DNA of 64,000 bases. Origin: Nocardia carnea NBRC 14403 (GTDB taxonomy: Bacteria > Actinomycetota > Actinomycetes > Mycobacteriales > Mycobacteriaceae). The position numbers were made by a program, and so were the translations under genes. Positions 10,365 through 19,228 of the stretch are shown in pieces. The stretch covers positions 186,001 through 250,000 of the forward strand of contig NZ_BAFV01000022.1 of NCBI RefSeq assembly GCF_000308515.1. The letters are read 5' to 3'. The notes beneath the pieces are model-generated. The model was given only the letters and a program-made list of their open reading frames with translations, did no database searches and was not told the origin of the DNA. How positions within the stretch are numbered: position 1 is the first letter of the stretch; each line of letters begins with the position of its first letter.

Positions 10365-11546
10365 TCATCTACCGAGTGTGCTCGAGTCGGGCGGTTCCCA
10401 AGTCAGGACAGGTGCCAGGCCTCGGAGGGCCGGGCCTGTGGGAGTCATCCGCATTATCGTATTGCGTAGCAGGACCGTCGGCATCCCGGACAACTGCAGT
10501 ACTACCCCCATCCGATGCGACAACCGCTGCAGCGGTTCGACCCGGGCCCGCCTGATCCGGTTGTATTCGGCGAGGGCGGTCTCGATATCCCGGTGCCGGT
10601 CGAGCAGGGCCGCGACGGTGACCGCATCCTCGATAGCCAGATTCGCGCCCTGCCCCAGATTCGGTGTCATGGCATGGGCGGCATCCCCGAGCAGCGCGAC
10701 AGGCCCTCGCACGTAGCTGTCGAGCCGCGGCAGTTCGTAGATATCGTGCCGCAGTAGCGTCGCCGGATCGGTGGCGGCCAGCAGGTCCGGGATCGGATCG
10801 TGCCAGTCGGCGAAGCGGCGGCGGAGTTCGGCGAGTTCGCCGCCGGGGCTGTCGGTGCCCGCGGGCACGGTAGCGGAGCCGTAGAAGTACACCCGGCCGT
10901 CTCGTAGCGGGGCGATACCGAAACGATTTCCACGCCCGATGGTTTCGCCGCCGGAAGTTACCGGCGTGCGGGGCCGCACGATCGAGCGCCAGGCGGTGTA
11001 ACCCGCGTACGCCGGTCGGGTGGTATAGGGCCAGTGCAGCGCCCGCACCGTGCTGTTGATGCCGTCGGCACCGAGCACCAGGTCGGTCTCGGAAGTACCG
11101 CGGCTGTGCCGGACCCGGACACCGTCGTCGGTGATATCCACCGAGTCCACCACCGCACCGAGCCGGAGCGATTCGTCCCCGAGCGCGCCGCGCAGGATAT
11201 CGAACAAGTCGGTCCGGTGGATCATCACCAGATCGCCGTAGCGGTCGCGGATTTCGGAGACATCGGTCCGTGCCAGCCAGCGGCCGGACGGGTCACGCAT
11301 CCCTGCTTCGGTGGCCGACAGGGCCTGTTCCCGGACGGGCGCGCCGACGCCGACCGTATCCAGTCCGCGTAAACCGTTGGGCCACAGACTCAACCCGGAC
11401 CCGGCGGGCCCCACCTCGGTGGCCTTTTCGAGGACCTCTACCTGCCAGCCACGCCGCCGCAGTGCGACGGCCGCAGTGAGTCCCGCGATACCTGCCCCGA
11501 CCACGACGGCCCGCCGTTGCTGCTGCCCGCTGGATTTGCCGGTCAT
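10365..11546 (-). CDS. FAD-dependent monooxygenase (aromatic hydroxylase type)
   Basis: 393 aa. The ATG at 11544-11546 follows GGGAGG at five bases, better than the GTG two codons upstream. N-terminal dinucleotide fold VVVGAGIAGLTAAVALRRRG (residues 13-32), the DG motif LVLGADGINSTVR near 160, and the FAD ribityl motif GPVALLGDAAHAMTPNLGQG near 285-305 define a single-component flavin monooxygenase of the p-hydroxybenzoate hydroxylase fold. It would hydroxylate an aromatic or polyketide-like substrate using NAD(P)H and O2. No substrate can be read. The oxygenase gene downstream starts one base after its stop, so both probably served one pathway. Confidence 0.85.
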   Translation of the reverse strand: MTGKSSGQQQRRAVVVGAGIAGLTAAVALRRRGWQVEVLEKATEVGPAGSGLSLWPNGLRGLDTVGVGAPVREQALSATEAGMRDPSGRWLARTDVSEIRDRYGDLVMIHRTDLFDILRGALGDESLRLGAVVDSVDITDDGVRVRHSRGTSETDLVLGADGINSTVRALHWPYTTRPAYAGYTAWRSIVRPRTPVTSGGETIGRGNRFGIAPLRDGRVYFYGSATVPAGTDSPGGELAELRRRFADWHDPIPDLLAATDPATLLRHDIYELPRLDSYVRGPVALLGDAAHAMTPNLGQGANLAIEDAVTVAALLDRHRDIETALAEYNRIRRARVEPLQRLSHRMGVVLQLSGMPTVLLRNTIMRMTPTGPALRGLAPVLTWEPPDSSTLGR

Positions 11547-11649
11547 CCCCACCTCCCGTATCGGGCACCGTTGCCCGTCCGGGCTCGATTATGGCGCGGG
11601 CGCGGCGGGAGAGTGCTGTGTGATTCGACTCGTTTCGACGCGCTGTGGG

Positions 11650-13422
11650 TCAACCGGCGTCGGCTGCCGGAGACGGGATCGCGGTGACGTCGTCGGTGGA
11701 TGAGGCCGAGGAGCTGGTATCGGCCGCAGTCCCGGTGGACGGGGATGCGGTGGTTTCCGTCACGGAGCCGGTCGAGGGTGAGGTGGCGGTGCCATCGGTG
11801 GACCCGACGGCAGACGAGGTCGCGATGGTGCTGCCGGTGGCGTCGGCGCTGCCCTCTTCCGCTACTTCCTCGCCTGCTTCTTCGGTCGTGGTCACCGTGG
11901 TTACCGGAGTTGTGGTCTCCGGCGTGGTCGTTTCCGGAGTTGTCGTTGCGGATTCGGCGGGTTCGGTGGTGGTGGTGGTGACCGGTGGCGGCGGGGTCGT
12001 GGTGACCGGTGGTGGGGGCGGGGGCGCACTGGGTTGTGGTTCGGGTTCGGTCCACACCGGCGGCGGGGCCGGTTCTGCCGCCGGACCGCTGGGCGCCACC
12101 GGAGTGACCGGCAGCGGCACCGATTCCGTGACCGATACCGGCGGAGCGAGGGCCGGGGGCGGTTCCGGGGGAATCGACCCGGGGGCGGAGGTGGCCGGCT
12201 CGCGAATGGTCGAACTTGCTGCCGGGGGAGCCGTCCCGGGGGTTTCGGTGACGAGTGTGCTGTTGTTGTCACGGGTGAGGGCCAGCGCCGATGCCCCGGC
12301 GACGGCGAGCGCCAGTACGGACATCACCACAATTGCCCGCCACGGTGGCCGGGGAGTCGGAGCGGTGAGGGGGACCGGTTCCGGAGTCGTCACCGGAGTG
12401 GGGGCCGAGAACACGAGCGGATCCGGGTCCGGAGTAGTGCTCGGAACAGGACCGGCTGCCGCCACCGGAGTCGGTTCCGCAGGGGTAACAGGCGTTCCAG
12501 GCGCAGGAGTATGCGGGCCTCCGGTCACCGAATCCGGGGTAGCCGGATCCGGCGCGGGTGGTAGGGGGGCAGGAGCTGGTGACGCTTCCGTCGGTGGTTC
12601 CCAGAGCGCGGCCCGGGCGGCGGCCGCCAGTGCACCGGCCGTTTCGTACCGGTCGCCGGGATACTTGGCCATACCCTTGGCGATCACGGCATCGAAGGGC
12701 CGGGGCAAACCGGCGGTCGAGGGCAGTGGTGGCTCGTCGTTGAGGTGCGCGGCGATCTGCCGTTGCATGCTCTCGCCGCGGTAGGGCTTGGCTCCTACCA
12801 GGCATTCGTAGAGTACACAGGCCAGCGAGTACACATCCGAACGAGTATCGGATTCGTCGTCCGCGAGCCGTTCCGGTGCCATATAGGCGAAGGTGCCGAT
12901 CACGGCGCCCGTGGTGGTAACGGTGGTGTCCTCGTCGCTGCGCGCGATCCCGAAGTCGATCAGATACGCGAAACCTTCGGCAGTGACCAGGATATTGGAC
13001 GGTTTCACATCCCGGTGCACGAGTCCTTCGGCGTGCGCCGCATCCAGCGCCGCGGCGATCTGGGCGATCACCTCCACGGCTTCGCCGGGGTCCAGCCGGT
13101 CCCGCTCCGCGAGCAGTTCGGCCAGATTGGGTGCCTGCACCAGCCGCATATCCAGGTACAGGCGGCCGTCGATCTCGCCGAAATCGTGGATCGGCACGAT
13201 ATGCGGTTCCGCCAGTCGCGCCGCGACCTGGGCTTCCCGCTGGAAGCGTTTGCGGTACACCGCGTCGTGGGCGTACTCGCGCGCGAGGACCTTCACCGCC
13301 ACCAGCCGGTCGGTTCCGGTGTCGTAGGCGCGGTGTACTTCCCCCATGGCTCCGGCCCCGAGTAGATCGAGCAGCCGGTAGCGACCGAACGGTGTTCCTT
13401 CCACGAGCAACGGATACCACAT
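11650..13422 (-). CDS. Transmembrane serine/threonine protein kinase (Pkn type)
   Basis: 590 aa from ATG 13420-13422. A longer open frame upstream is Arg/Gly-rich and not protein-like. Kinase domain residues 8-280: glycine loop [21 protein letters not shown] lysine, [11 protein letters not shown] catalytic loop, DFGIA and [20 protein letters not shown] Pro-rich juxtamembrane region follows, then one transmembrane helix at about 361-383 ([20 protein letters not shown]). The outer 200 residues are Pro/Thr/Ser-rich with no PASTA repeats, suggesting a cell-wall-spanning low-complexity sensor or tether. Last gene of the long minus-strand series that includes a subtilase and an 85-aa protein. Regulation of those proteins by phosphorylation is possible but unproven. 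Confidence 0.9.
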   Translation of the reverse strand: MWYPLLVEGTPFGRYRLLDLLGAGAMGEVHRAYDTGTDRLVAVKVLAREYAHDAVYRKRFQREAQVAARLAEPHIVPIHDFGEIDGRLYLDMRLVQAPNLAELLAERDRLDPGEAVEVIAQIAAALDAAHAEGLVHRDVKPSNILVTAEGFAYLIDFGIARSDEDTTVTTTGAVIGTFAYMAPERLADDESDTRSDVYSLACVLYECLVGAKPYRGESMQRQIAAHLNDEPPLPSTAGLPRPFDAVIAKGMAKYPGDRYETAGALAAAARAALWEPPTEASPAPAPLPPAPDPATPDSVTGGPHTPAPGTPVTPAEPTPVAAAGPVPSTTPDPDPLVFSAPTPVTTPEPVPLTAPTPRPPWRAIVVMSVLALAVAGASALALTRDNNSTLVTETPGTAPPAASSTIREPATSAPGSIPPEPPPALAPPVSVTESVPLPVTPVAPSGPAAEPAPPPVWTEPEPQPSAPPPPPPVTTTPPPPVTTTTTEPAESATTTPETTTPETTTPVTTVTTTEEAGEEVAEEGSADATGSTIATSSAVGSTDGTATSPSTGSVTETTASPSTGTAADTSSSASSTDDVTAIPSPAADAG

Positions 13423-13487
13423 CCTGTGACCGGTCACAGCACCCCATATATTCGGGGGCAGCCCGTGAAAATCGGTGAAATAGCTGG

Positions 13488-13745
13488 TTATTCGGGGTTT
13501 TTCGGTTGATTCGGGGGTTCGTCGGGGGTGCTGGATCCGACAGGGGGATCCGCGAATACCCGGGCTGCCGAGCCTGTCAGCCGGGCGGCGGCCGCAGCAC
13601 CGACGCGCAATGCGAAACGGCCGGCGTCCGGGTCGACGGCGATGAGCCCGTATTCGCAGTCGACCTCGTCCTCGGTGAGTCCCAGCGCCTGCAGTGCGTC
13701 GGCCAGCACCGAACCCGGTGGCAGATCGACGGTCAGCAGCGGCAT
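13488..13745 (-). CDS. 85-aa acidic protein between subtilase and kinase genes
   Basis: A short protein with sensible codon use and a compact N-terminal domain ([39 protein letters not shown]) followed by a Pro-rich tail. The start is 9 nt after the subtilase stop and the end is 65 nt before the kinase start, so all three are likely one transcript. No family recognised. A small gene tied to a subtilase could encode an inhibitor, chaperone or substrate, which is speculation from position. Confidence 0.6.
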   Translation of the reverse strand: MPLLTVDLPPGSVLADALQALGLTEDEVDCEYGLIAVDPDAGRFALRVGAAAAARLTGSAARVFADPPVGSSTPDEPPNQPKNPE

Positions 13746-13754
13746 CAGTCCAGA

Positions 13755-15071
13755 TTACGCCCGGGCGGCCGCCTTCTGGAGTTCGGCGAGCAGCGCGCGG
13801 GGTTCGGCTATCCCGTATCCGTGATCGTGATCGAATCCCGCACCACCCCGGTCGGCTGCGGTGCTGTGCAGCAGCTCGCGCAACCGGGCCGGTGGGATCT
13901 GGGTGGCCGGCCATTTCGTCCGGAATGCCGCGACCACCCCGGCCAGTGTCGGGCACGCCGCGGATGTCCCGGAATCAGGTGCCTCCGCACCGAACGCGGT
14001 GGAACCGAGGAAATGGGTGTAGGAGCAGATATCGGGTTTGCGGTCGGCCAGCCGGCCGGGCCCCTGCGACGAATACCCCACCCGCTGACCGCGGGTATCG
14101 ACACCGGCCACCGACAGGACGTTCGGGTGTGAATTCGCTCCGGTGATAGGCCGGTCTGGGTATGCGCAGCGTCCGTCCGGGCATTCCCGTCCGCAGTTAC
14201 CGGCGGCGAAGAGGATATCGGCGCCCGCTGCATCCAGGGAGCCGACGATGACATTGAACGGGTGGTCGGGATTATCGGAATAGTTGCCCGGGTCGCCGAC
14301 CGGAAAATCCCATTGCGGTGAGAACGCGCCCCAGCTGTTGCTGACCACCAGAGCACGGCGGTCCTCCGGCTGCTGGGTGAGCACGGTGCGCAGATGCGCG
14401 AAGGCAGCCAGGGCATCGGAGAGCAGACCGTCCATCTCACTGCCGCCGGTCCGGGAACTCTGCAGGAGCGGGATATCGAGGAAGGTCGCGCGCGGGGCGG
14501 CGATGAGCGCATCGAAAGCGCACATGGTGCCGTGCCCGACGGCGAACTCACCGGCCTTGCCGGTTACCCCGGCCGGATTCCAGCTGCGTGCGGTATCGAT
14601 CGTGATCTCGCCGCCGCTCGCCTCCCGGACTTTTTCGGCATTGATCCCGGAATCGAGCACGGCCACCGCCACACCCTCACCGGTGAGCCCGGCCGCGGTG
14701 AGTTCCGCGCGACCCAGCAATTCGGCCACCTTGTTCCAGTCACCCACCGCACCGTCGTCACCGCAGGTGAGCACCGGTTCGATCACCGGATCCGCGAAAA
14801 CCCCGGCCACGCCCGCGGCTCCGGCGAGCGCCTCGCGGGCGGCTCGATCACCGTCGGGAATCTCCCCGCGCACCAGGTACGAACCGGTTCCCTGCTGCGC
14901 CGTATCGCCCGCCGCCCCCGCGCCCGGCGGCAGGGCCACCGGGGAGAAGCCGGAGTCCAGAGCGAATCCGGGGAGTTCGCCGGTGAGATCGGCGGCCGAA
15001 ATATCGGCGGCCGAACCTATTGCGGCGGAAAGTTGTTCGGGGGCGGGGCGGAGCTCGATCACGACTCGCAT
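13755..15071 (-). CDS. S8 family serine peptidase (subtilisin-like)
   Basis: 438 aa with the full catalytic triad: Asp in [11 protein letters not shown] (about residue 143), His in [12 protein letters not shown] (about 180) and Ser in [14 protein letters not shown] (about 378). The oxyanion Asn is in [10 protein letters not shown]. There is no signal peptide or membrane anchor; the N-terminal 120 residues start [19 protein letters not shown] and look like a propeptide-type or scaffold domain. It should therefore act in the cytoplasm, unusual for a subtilase outside defence or signalling modules. It lies 94 nt downstream of the helicase gene and upstream of the 85-aa protein and kinase genes on the same strand. 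Confidence 0.9.
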   Translation of the reverse strand: MRVVIELRPAPEQLSAAIGSAADISAADLTGELPGFALDSGFSPVALPPGAGAAGDTAQQGTGSYLVRGEIPDGDRAAREALAGAAGVAGVFADPVIEPVLTCGDDGAVGDWNKVAELLGRAELTAAGLTGEGVAVAVLDSGINAEKVREASGGEITIDTARSWNPAGVTGKAGEFAVGHGTMCAFDALIAAPRATFLDIPLLQSSRTGGSEMDGLLSDALAAFAHLRTVLTQQPEDRRALVVSNSWGAFSPQWDFPVGDPGNYSDNPDHPFNVIVGSLDAAGADILFAAGNCGRECPDGRCAYPDRPITGANSHPNVLSVAGVDTRGQRVGYSSQGPGRLADRKPDICSYTHFLGSTAFGAEAPDSGTSAACPTLAGVVAAFRTKWPATQIPPARLRELLHSTAADRGGAGFDHDHGYGIAEPRALLAELQKAAARA

Positions 15072-15164
15072 GCCCGCAATGGTGCCTCGCTATCGCGGAC
15101 ATGGCAATCGGAGCGCAACCCTCACCGCCCGGCCGTTCCAGCGCCCGTCAGCGAACAACGGCCG

Positions 15165-16469
15165 TCAGCGAACAGCGGCCGGGATACGGTGGGCGGCCAA
15201 CCGGCTGAGCACGGCCTGGTTGGCCTCCCAGCCGTCGGGGAACTTCACCGGCACACCCAGATAGACCGGTTCGGCCGACGGGTGCGCGTCCAAGAGCTCG
15301 TCGATCCCGCGGCGGCCGACGACGATACAGGCGTGCCGATGCCGCGAGGCCAGCACACACAACCGCCCCGCTTCCAGGTGGAACGCGCCGGCATCGCGGC
15401 GGCCCGACAGCGGATGCAGGATGACCGTGACATCGTATTCGCGGCCTTGTAGGCGGTTCGCCGTATCGACGGTGACCTCCGCGGCGATCGTCGGGGCCAG
15501 TGCGTCCCGCACCGCCTGAGCCTGATCACGGTGCGCGGTGCCCACGGCGATCCGGGTCGCGTCGATCTCCCGGGTGCCTTGTTCGGAATGGGCGATACCC
15601 CCGCGTTCCAGCAACCGGCAGGTGAGGTCGGCGATGGCGGCCACCGCTTCGGCGTCGGTGCGCAGGGTGTGGCGGGCGGGTAGTTCGTAGTAGGCCCAGC
15701 CGTGGGCCGCGGCTTCGTCCAGCACCTCGTCCACCGGACCCCGTAGCCCGCGGGTGCCGAATTCCATCCGCCGCTGCTCCGGCCGGGTTCCGGCCTGGAA
15801 CGGGGCGAAGGGATAGAACGCGGCGGAGACGACCGACGCCGCCGAGGGCGGCAACCGCCACGACACCGGCAGCGTATGCACCGGGATACCGTCGTTGTGG
15901 TTGAGCATCACCGCGACCGCGCTCATGGTCGGATCCCAGGACAGGCCCGCCCAGCGGTCGGAATCGACCGTGGCGAAGGGGTCGAGCTGACCGGGATCAC
16001 CGACGAACAGTCCGCGTTCGAACCGGTTCGCGATCCGCAGCAACATATCCGAGCGCATCTGATACGCCTCGTCGACGATCGCGTACGACCAGCGGCCCTC
16101 GTCCAGTGTGGCCCATTTCGCGGCGGTGCCGATCACGATCGCGCAGCGTTCCAGGTCGGCCGGGCGGTTGGCGACATCCACGTTGTCGCGGTCGATCCGG
16201 GCACTGGGCCGGTAGTCGCCGGCGGACAAGCGCCCGATCCGCAGTTCGGGGTCGGCGGTGGCGAGGCGATCGATGAGGTCGTCAACCTGTTCGTTGGTCT
16301 GCGCGACGATCATCCGCTGCTCGTCGTCGGCGGCTGCCAGCTGTCGCGCCGCGCGCACCACCAGCGTGGACTTCCCTGCGCCGGGCGGTGAATCCACGAC
16401 AAGCGCCCGGTGCGCGGTGTTGTCGAGATCGGTGAGGATCGCGCCGATCACCGCATCGGCAGTACTCAT
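15165..16469 (-). CDS. Superfamily 1 helicase (UPF1/DNA2-like)
   Basis: 434 aa. Walker A SPPGAGKST (residues 27-35), Walker B SYAIVDEAYQM (about 128-138), motif III GDPGQLDPF (157-165), motif IV SWRLPPSAAS, motif V TVDTANRLQGREYDVTV and motif VI CVLASRHRHACIVVG. All SF1 motifs are intact in a compact two-domain protein without accessory domains. It would translocate on nucleic acid using ATP. The ATG overlaps by four bases the stop of the second 27-codon MIRU-like reading frame, so its translation is coupled to the upstream genes, which include a Cas4-like nuclease. Confidence 0.85.
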   Translation of the reverse strand: MSTADAVIGAILTDLDNTAHRALVVDSPPGAGKSTLVVRAARQLAAADDEQRMIVAQTNEQVDDLIDRLATADPELRIGRLSAGDYRPSARIDRDNVDVANRPADLERCAIVIGTAAKWATLDEGRWSYAIVDEAYQMRSDMLLRIANRFERGLFVGDPGQLDPFATVDSDRWAGLSWDPTMSAVAVMLNHNDGIPVHTLPVSWRLPPSAASVVSAAFYPFAPFQAGTRPEQRRMEFGTRGLRGPVDEVLDEAAAHGWAYYELPARHTLRTDAEAVAAIADLTCRLLERGGIAHSEQGTREIDATRIAVGTAHRDQAQAVRDALAPTIAAEVTVDTANRLQGREYDVTVILHPLSGRRDAGAFHLEAGRLCVLASRHRHACIVVGRRGIDELLDAHPSAEPVYLGVPVKFPDGWEANQAVLSRLAAHRIPAAVR

Positions 16470-16549
16470 GACTGCGCCTCGCCGGCGCTCGGCTTCGTCG
16501 TGCGCACTTGCACGCTGTGCTCATAGTTCACTTGCCGTCGCTCGTTCAC
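16466..16549 (-). CDS. 27-aa reading frame in the second MIRU-like repeat unit
   Basis: GTG 16547-16549 to TGA 16466-16468. The peptide begins VNERRQVNYEHSVQ and ends SAGEAQS. Its GTG overlaps the stop of the previous unit (GTGA) and its TGA overlaps the helicase ATG (ATGA). It probably serves to keep ribosomes moving between genes and need not make a functional peptide. Confidence 0.55.
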   Translation of the reverse strand: MNERRQVNYEHSVQVRTTKPSAGEAQS

Positions 16550-16629
16550 GACTGCGCCTCGCCGGCGTTCGGTTCCGTCGTGCGTACCTGCGCGCTGTGC
16601 TCATAGTTCACTTGCCCTCGCTCGTTCAC
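16470..16629 (-). repeat. Two tandem 80-bp MIRU-like units
   Basis: Copies at 16470-16549 and 16550-16629 share most bases; differences include gctcggcttc/gttcggttcc and gcacttgca/gtacctgcg. Each unit is 84 coding bases minus a 4-base overlap. The design, an intergenic repeat whose ends overlap the stop and start codons of flanking genes and which carries its own small frame, matches the MIRU elements described from mycobacteria. The DNA sequence itself is not claimed to be the mycobacterial one. Confidence 0.8.
16546..16629 (-). CDS. 27-aa reading frame in the first MIRU-like repeat unit
   Basis: GTG 16627-16629 overlaps the TGA of the 492-aa gene. The frame ends at TGA 16546-16548, overlapping the GTG of the next unit. 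The peptide begins VNERGQVNYEHSAQ and ends NAGEAQS. The residues agree closely with the second unit, with several base differences tolerated. That suggests the frame and overlaps are maintained, although two copies are few. Confidence 0.55.
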   Translation of the reverse strand: MNERGQVNYEHSAQVRTTEPNAGEAQS

Positions 16630-18104
16630 GACCATTCCTCCTGGTGCTCGGCCGACGGGTCGGGCGGCGGCCCGCCGTGTGTCCACGGTGTCTCCTCGCG
16701 CGGCGGGAGTTTGGCGGGCGGACCGCCGAATCCGCTGGGGGAGAAGCGGGCGAAACCGATCGGGTCGCCCTCTTCGGGCACACTGCCGACGGCCGGGTTC
16801 TTACCCTGACCCATACCGCTCACCAACTCCAGCTGGACCACATCGTCCTCGACCGCGACCACTTCGGCCTTCTGCGCGGGCCGGTCGATCCGGAACAGGG
16901 TTTCGCCGACGCGGCCGCGGAACGGATCGGTGGTGTGCACCCAGATATAGGGCCGCGGGACCTCCCGCGATTTCGGTTTCGCCCGCCGCTCCGGTTCACA
17001 TTCGGCGACCGTGCCCTGGAACGCCTCGCCGACGAGCCGGTATTCGATCAGTACTCGCGGATCGTCGAACGCCCGCTGCGCCTGGAAGGTGTCGAGGGCC
17101 TGCTCCTGTTTGAGCAGCCGCCGGGTCGCCGAGACGGCGGAGTCGCGCCGGGCCTGCGGGTAGCCTTCCGGAATATCGGAGACGAACCAGGAGAACGCCG
17201 ACCGGTCATCGGTCCAGCGCCGGTCCACGCTCGCGCCCTCGGGCAGTTCGCGCAGCAGCTCCACCGCCCGCCACATCAGCCGCCAGGTGGGTTCCAGCTG
17301 GCCCCGCAATGCCTGTTCGAGACGTTCGGTGGCAATGACTTTCGCCCATTCGTGTTCCGCACTGTCATAGGCGGCGATCAGCGGTGCCAGTTCCTCGTTG
17401 TCGAAACCGGGGTCGGTGGCGGGGCCCGCGGGCGGTGAGGTGAGCGGGTCTTCGGCGAGGGCGGCGGCCTGTGCGCCGGTGAGCCCGGCGGGCGGGTCGA
17501 TCCAGCCGAGCAGCGCGGCCAGATTCGCATCCTCCAGCGCGGACTGTCCCGACGCCCAATGTGCGGTGAGTACCGAGGTCATCGCCAGGCACACACTGGA
17601 TCCCGGGAAATCCGAGCGGTCGCCGAACCAAGTGAGCCAGCGCCCCAGCAGCGGCAGCGATTCCGGGACGGCGTTCTCGCCCTCGGTGCGATGGAACCGC
17701 ACCGAACGCCCCAGCAGCCGCAGGAACTGCACACCACCGAGATTGGGCACCAGCAGCTGCGGGGCATCCAGATAGCGCAGATAGGTTTCGCCGGTCGATT
17801 TGACCGTCAGCTCCTCCGCGTTCTCGCAGAAGGCCGAAATATAGGGCAGCACACGGTCGGCCAGCTGTTCGGTGAAACGCAGGCGCAGGATCCGGTCGCG
17901 CGGTTGTGCCACGAGCAGCACCGTCGAATCCTCCGGCGCCGTCCCGAGCATCACTGCCAGCGGCGCGGCGGCCTCACCGGCCAACCGCAGCGGAACGAGT
18001 ACCAGCGGACGGTCCGCGAGATGGTAATGCCGCCGGGCAGCAATGGGTTCGGCGCGACCAGTCCGCGCCGCGGTCGCCTTGGCCAGCGCGCTCAGCACGC
18101 TCAT
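16626..18104 (-). CDS. 492-aa protein of unknown family in the nuclease-helicase operon
   Basis: No domain recognised. The N-terminal 150 residues look like an alpha/beta domain (LVLVPLRLAGE, LAVMLGTAPEDSTVLLVAQP, LRYLDAPQLLVPNLGG). The middle, about 160-330, is helical with many Trp and Leu (HEWAKVIATERLEQAL, WRLMWRAVELLRELP). A beta-rich segment near 360-440 (VLIEYRLVGEAFQGTVAE, VVQLELVSG) looks like an OB or SH3-like barrel. The last 40 residues are Pro/Gly-rich. It starts 25 nt after the nuclease stop and ends inside the first MIRU-like unit. The context suggests a structural or DNA-binding subunit of a nuclease-helicase complex; this is inference. Confidence 0.75.
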   Translation of the reverse strand: MSVLSALAKATAARTGRAEPIAARRHYHLADRPLVLVPLRLAGEAAAPLAVMLGTAPEDSTVLLVAQPRDRILRLRFTEQLADRVLPYISAFCENAEELTVKSTGETYLRYLDAPQLLVPNLGGVQFLRLLGRSVRFHRTEGENAVPESLPLLGRWLTWFGDRSDFPGSSVCLAMTSVLTAHWASGQSALEDANLAALLGWIDPPAGLTGAQAAALAEDPLTSPPAGPATDPGFDNEELAPLIAAYDSAEHEWAKVIATERLEQALRGQLEPTWRLMWRAVELLRELPEGASVDRRWTDDRSAFSWFVSDIPEGYPQARRDSAVSATRRLLKQEQALDTFQAQRAFDDPRVLIEYRLVGEAFQGTVAECEPERRAKPKSREVPRPYIWVHTTDPFRGRVGETLFRIDRPAQKAEVVAVEDDVVQLELVSGMGQGKNPAVGSVPEEGDPIGFARFSPSGFGGPPAKLPPREETPWTHGGPPPDPSAEHQEEWS

Positions 18105-18129
18105 GCTGCCGCCTCCGCGCCTGCCCCGC

Positions 18130-19227
18130 TCATCCAGCTACCTCGAGTCGCAATGTTTGCGCCTGGCGCAGCATCTCGGCGATATCGGCGTGCTCCGGAG
18201 CGGGTTCCAGGGTGCCTTCGGCGAGCGCCAGGACGGTGTCGAGGTTGTCGATCCCGCCGAGATCGTCACAGACCCCGCGGCCCAGCGTATCCACCGACCC
18301 CTGCGTCCGGGCCTCGGAGCGGCAGGCGAATGCGAGCTCACAGCTCGACATACATTCCGGCGCGTACCGGGACGGAATCGCCGAAACGGTCTCCGAGAGC
18401 CCCTCACCCGGTGTGAACGAGGCGCCGGCGGGCACCAGGTCCAGCAGGGAATCGATGGAGGTGAGTCGCGACAGCTGCCGCCCGATCACCGCGAGTTGTT
18501 TGCGCAGATCCAGTTTCGCCGCCACCGGACGGTTCGTGAAATCCCGCGCGGCCACCAGGATCGATTCGTGCGCCACATCGTCGGGCGAATACCCGAGCTC
18601 GCGCAGCAGTTCCCGCATCGCCAGCACATACACCGCCGACTGCCGGGCCGCCGAGGCGACCTGCGCGGGATCGGCCTGGCCGTCGACGATGGCGAAGGAT
18701 TTGATCTCCACGACGTAGAACTTCCCGCCGATCTGCAGCGCCACCACATCGGGTTCCAGATAGGCGGTGGCGCCCGCGATCTCCAGGCGCAGCATCGGAT
18801 GGTCGAACAGGGTGCCCTGCCCCGAGCTCAGCGCTTGTCCCAGTAGTTGTTTCGTGCGCTGGTAGCGGATGGAGTTGGTGGCGTTGTCGCCCACGGTCGC
18901 CAGGTCGTGGTAACCGACTTCCGGAATGCTCAGCCCCAATTCCTCACGCAGCAGCCGGAGCAGTTCGGCGCAGCCGTGCGATTTCACCATCGCCTCGAAC
19001 GAATTACCGCGGGTGATCGCGAACGGCGACTGGCCGAATTGCGGCGGGAACCCCAGTTCGCGGGCGATCACGGTTTTGTCCACTGCCGCGGCGTCCAGCA
19101 GCGCCCGGCGCGCGCACCCCGGATTCGCGGTGAGTGCCGCGATGGTGCGGGCATTGTGCCGGCTGGTGGGGGCTGCGCCGCGCAGCTCGTCCAGGCGGTT
19201 GGTCAGGGTTTTCTGCGCAAGCGTCAT
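18130..19227 (-). CDS. PD-(D/E)XK nuclease with Cas4/AddB-like cysteine cluster
   Basis: 365 aa. The nuclease core is Asp160 (LEPDVVAL), Glu174-x-Lys176 (FYVVEIKSF) and the RecB/Cas4-type Gln196-x3-Tyr200 (RQSAVY). Four cysteines follow at about 292, 296, 302 and 320 (CMSSCELAFAC and GVC), the spacing of a Fe-S-stabilised C-terminus as in Cas4 and AddB; a further Cys near 86 could also take part. It would cut DNA, probably end-dependently, in a metal-dependent way. The ATG comes one base after the stop of the 260-aa gene and the 492-aa gene follows 25 nt downstream. No cas1, cas2 or repeat array is present, so it is not a CRISPR gene. Confidence 0.8.
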   Translation of the reverse strand: MTLAQKTLTNRLDELRGAAPTSRHNARTIAALTANPGCARRALLDAAAVDKTVIARELGFPPQFGQSPFAITRGNSFEAMVKSHGCAELLRLLREELGLSIPEVGYHDLATVGDNATNSIRYQRTKQLLGQALSSGQGTLFDHPMLRLEIAGATAYLEPDVVALQIGGKFYVVEIKSFAIVDGQADPAQVASAARQSAVYVLAMRELLRELGYSPDDVAHESILVAARDFTNRPVAAKLDLRKQLAVIGRQLSRLTSIDSLLDLVPAGASFTPGEGLSETVSAIPSRYAPECMSSCELAFACRSEARTQGSVDTLGRGVCDDLGGIDNLDTVLALAEGTLEPAPEHADIAEMLRQAQTLRLEVAG

Positions 19228-19228
19228 C

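Noticed and set aside
11645..12784. 379-aa open frame on the plus strand across the kinase gene
   Set aside because: It is the antisense of the Pro/Thr-rich kinase tail; Val/Gly/Ser-rich low complexity with no motif.
13423..13956. Longer N-terminus for the kinase
   Set aside because: The extra residues are Arg/Gly/Pro-rich, overlap the 85-aa and subtilase genes in another frame, and the kinase fold begins right after ATG 13422.
18130..19227. Cas4 of a CRISPR system
   Set aside because: The nuclease has Cas4-like motifs, but there is no cas1, cas2, effector gene or repeat-spacer array anywhere in the window.
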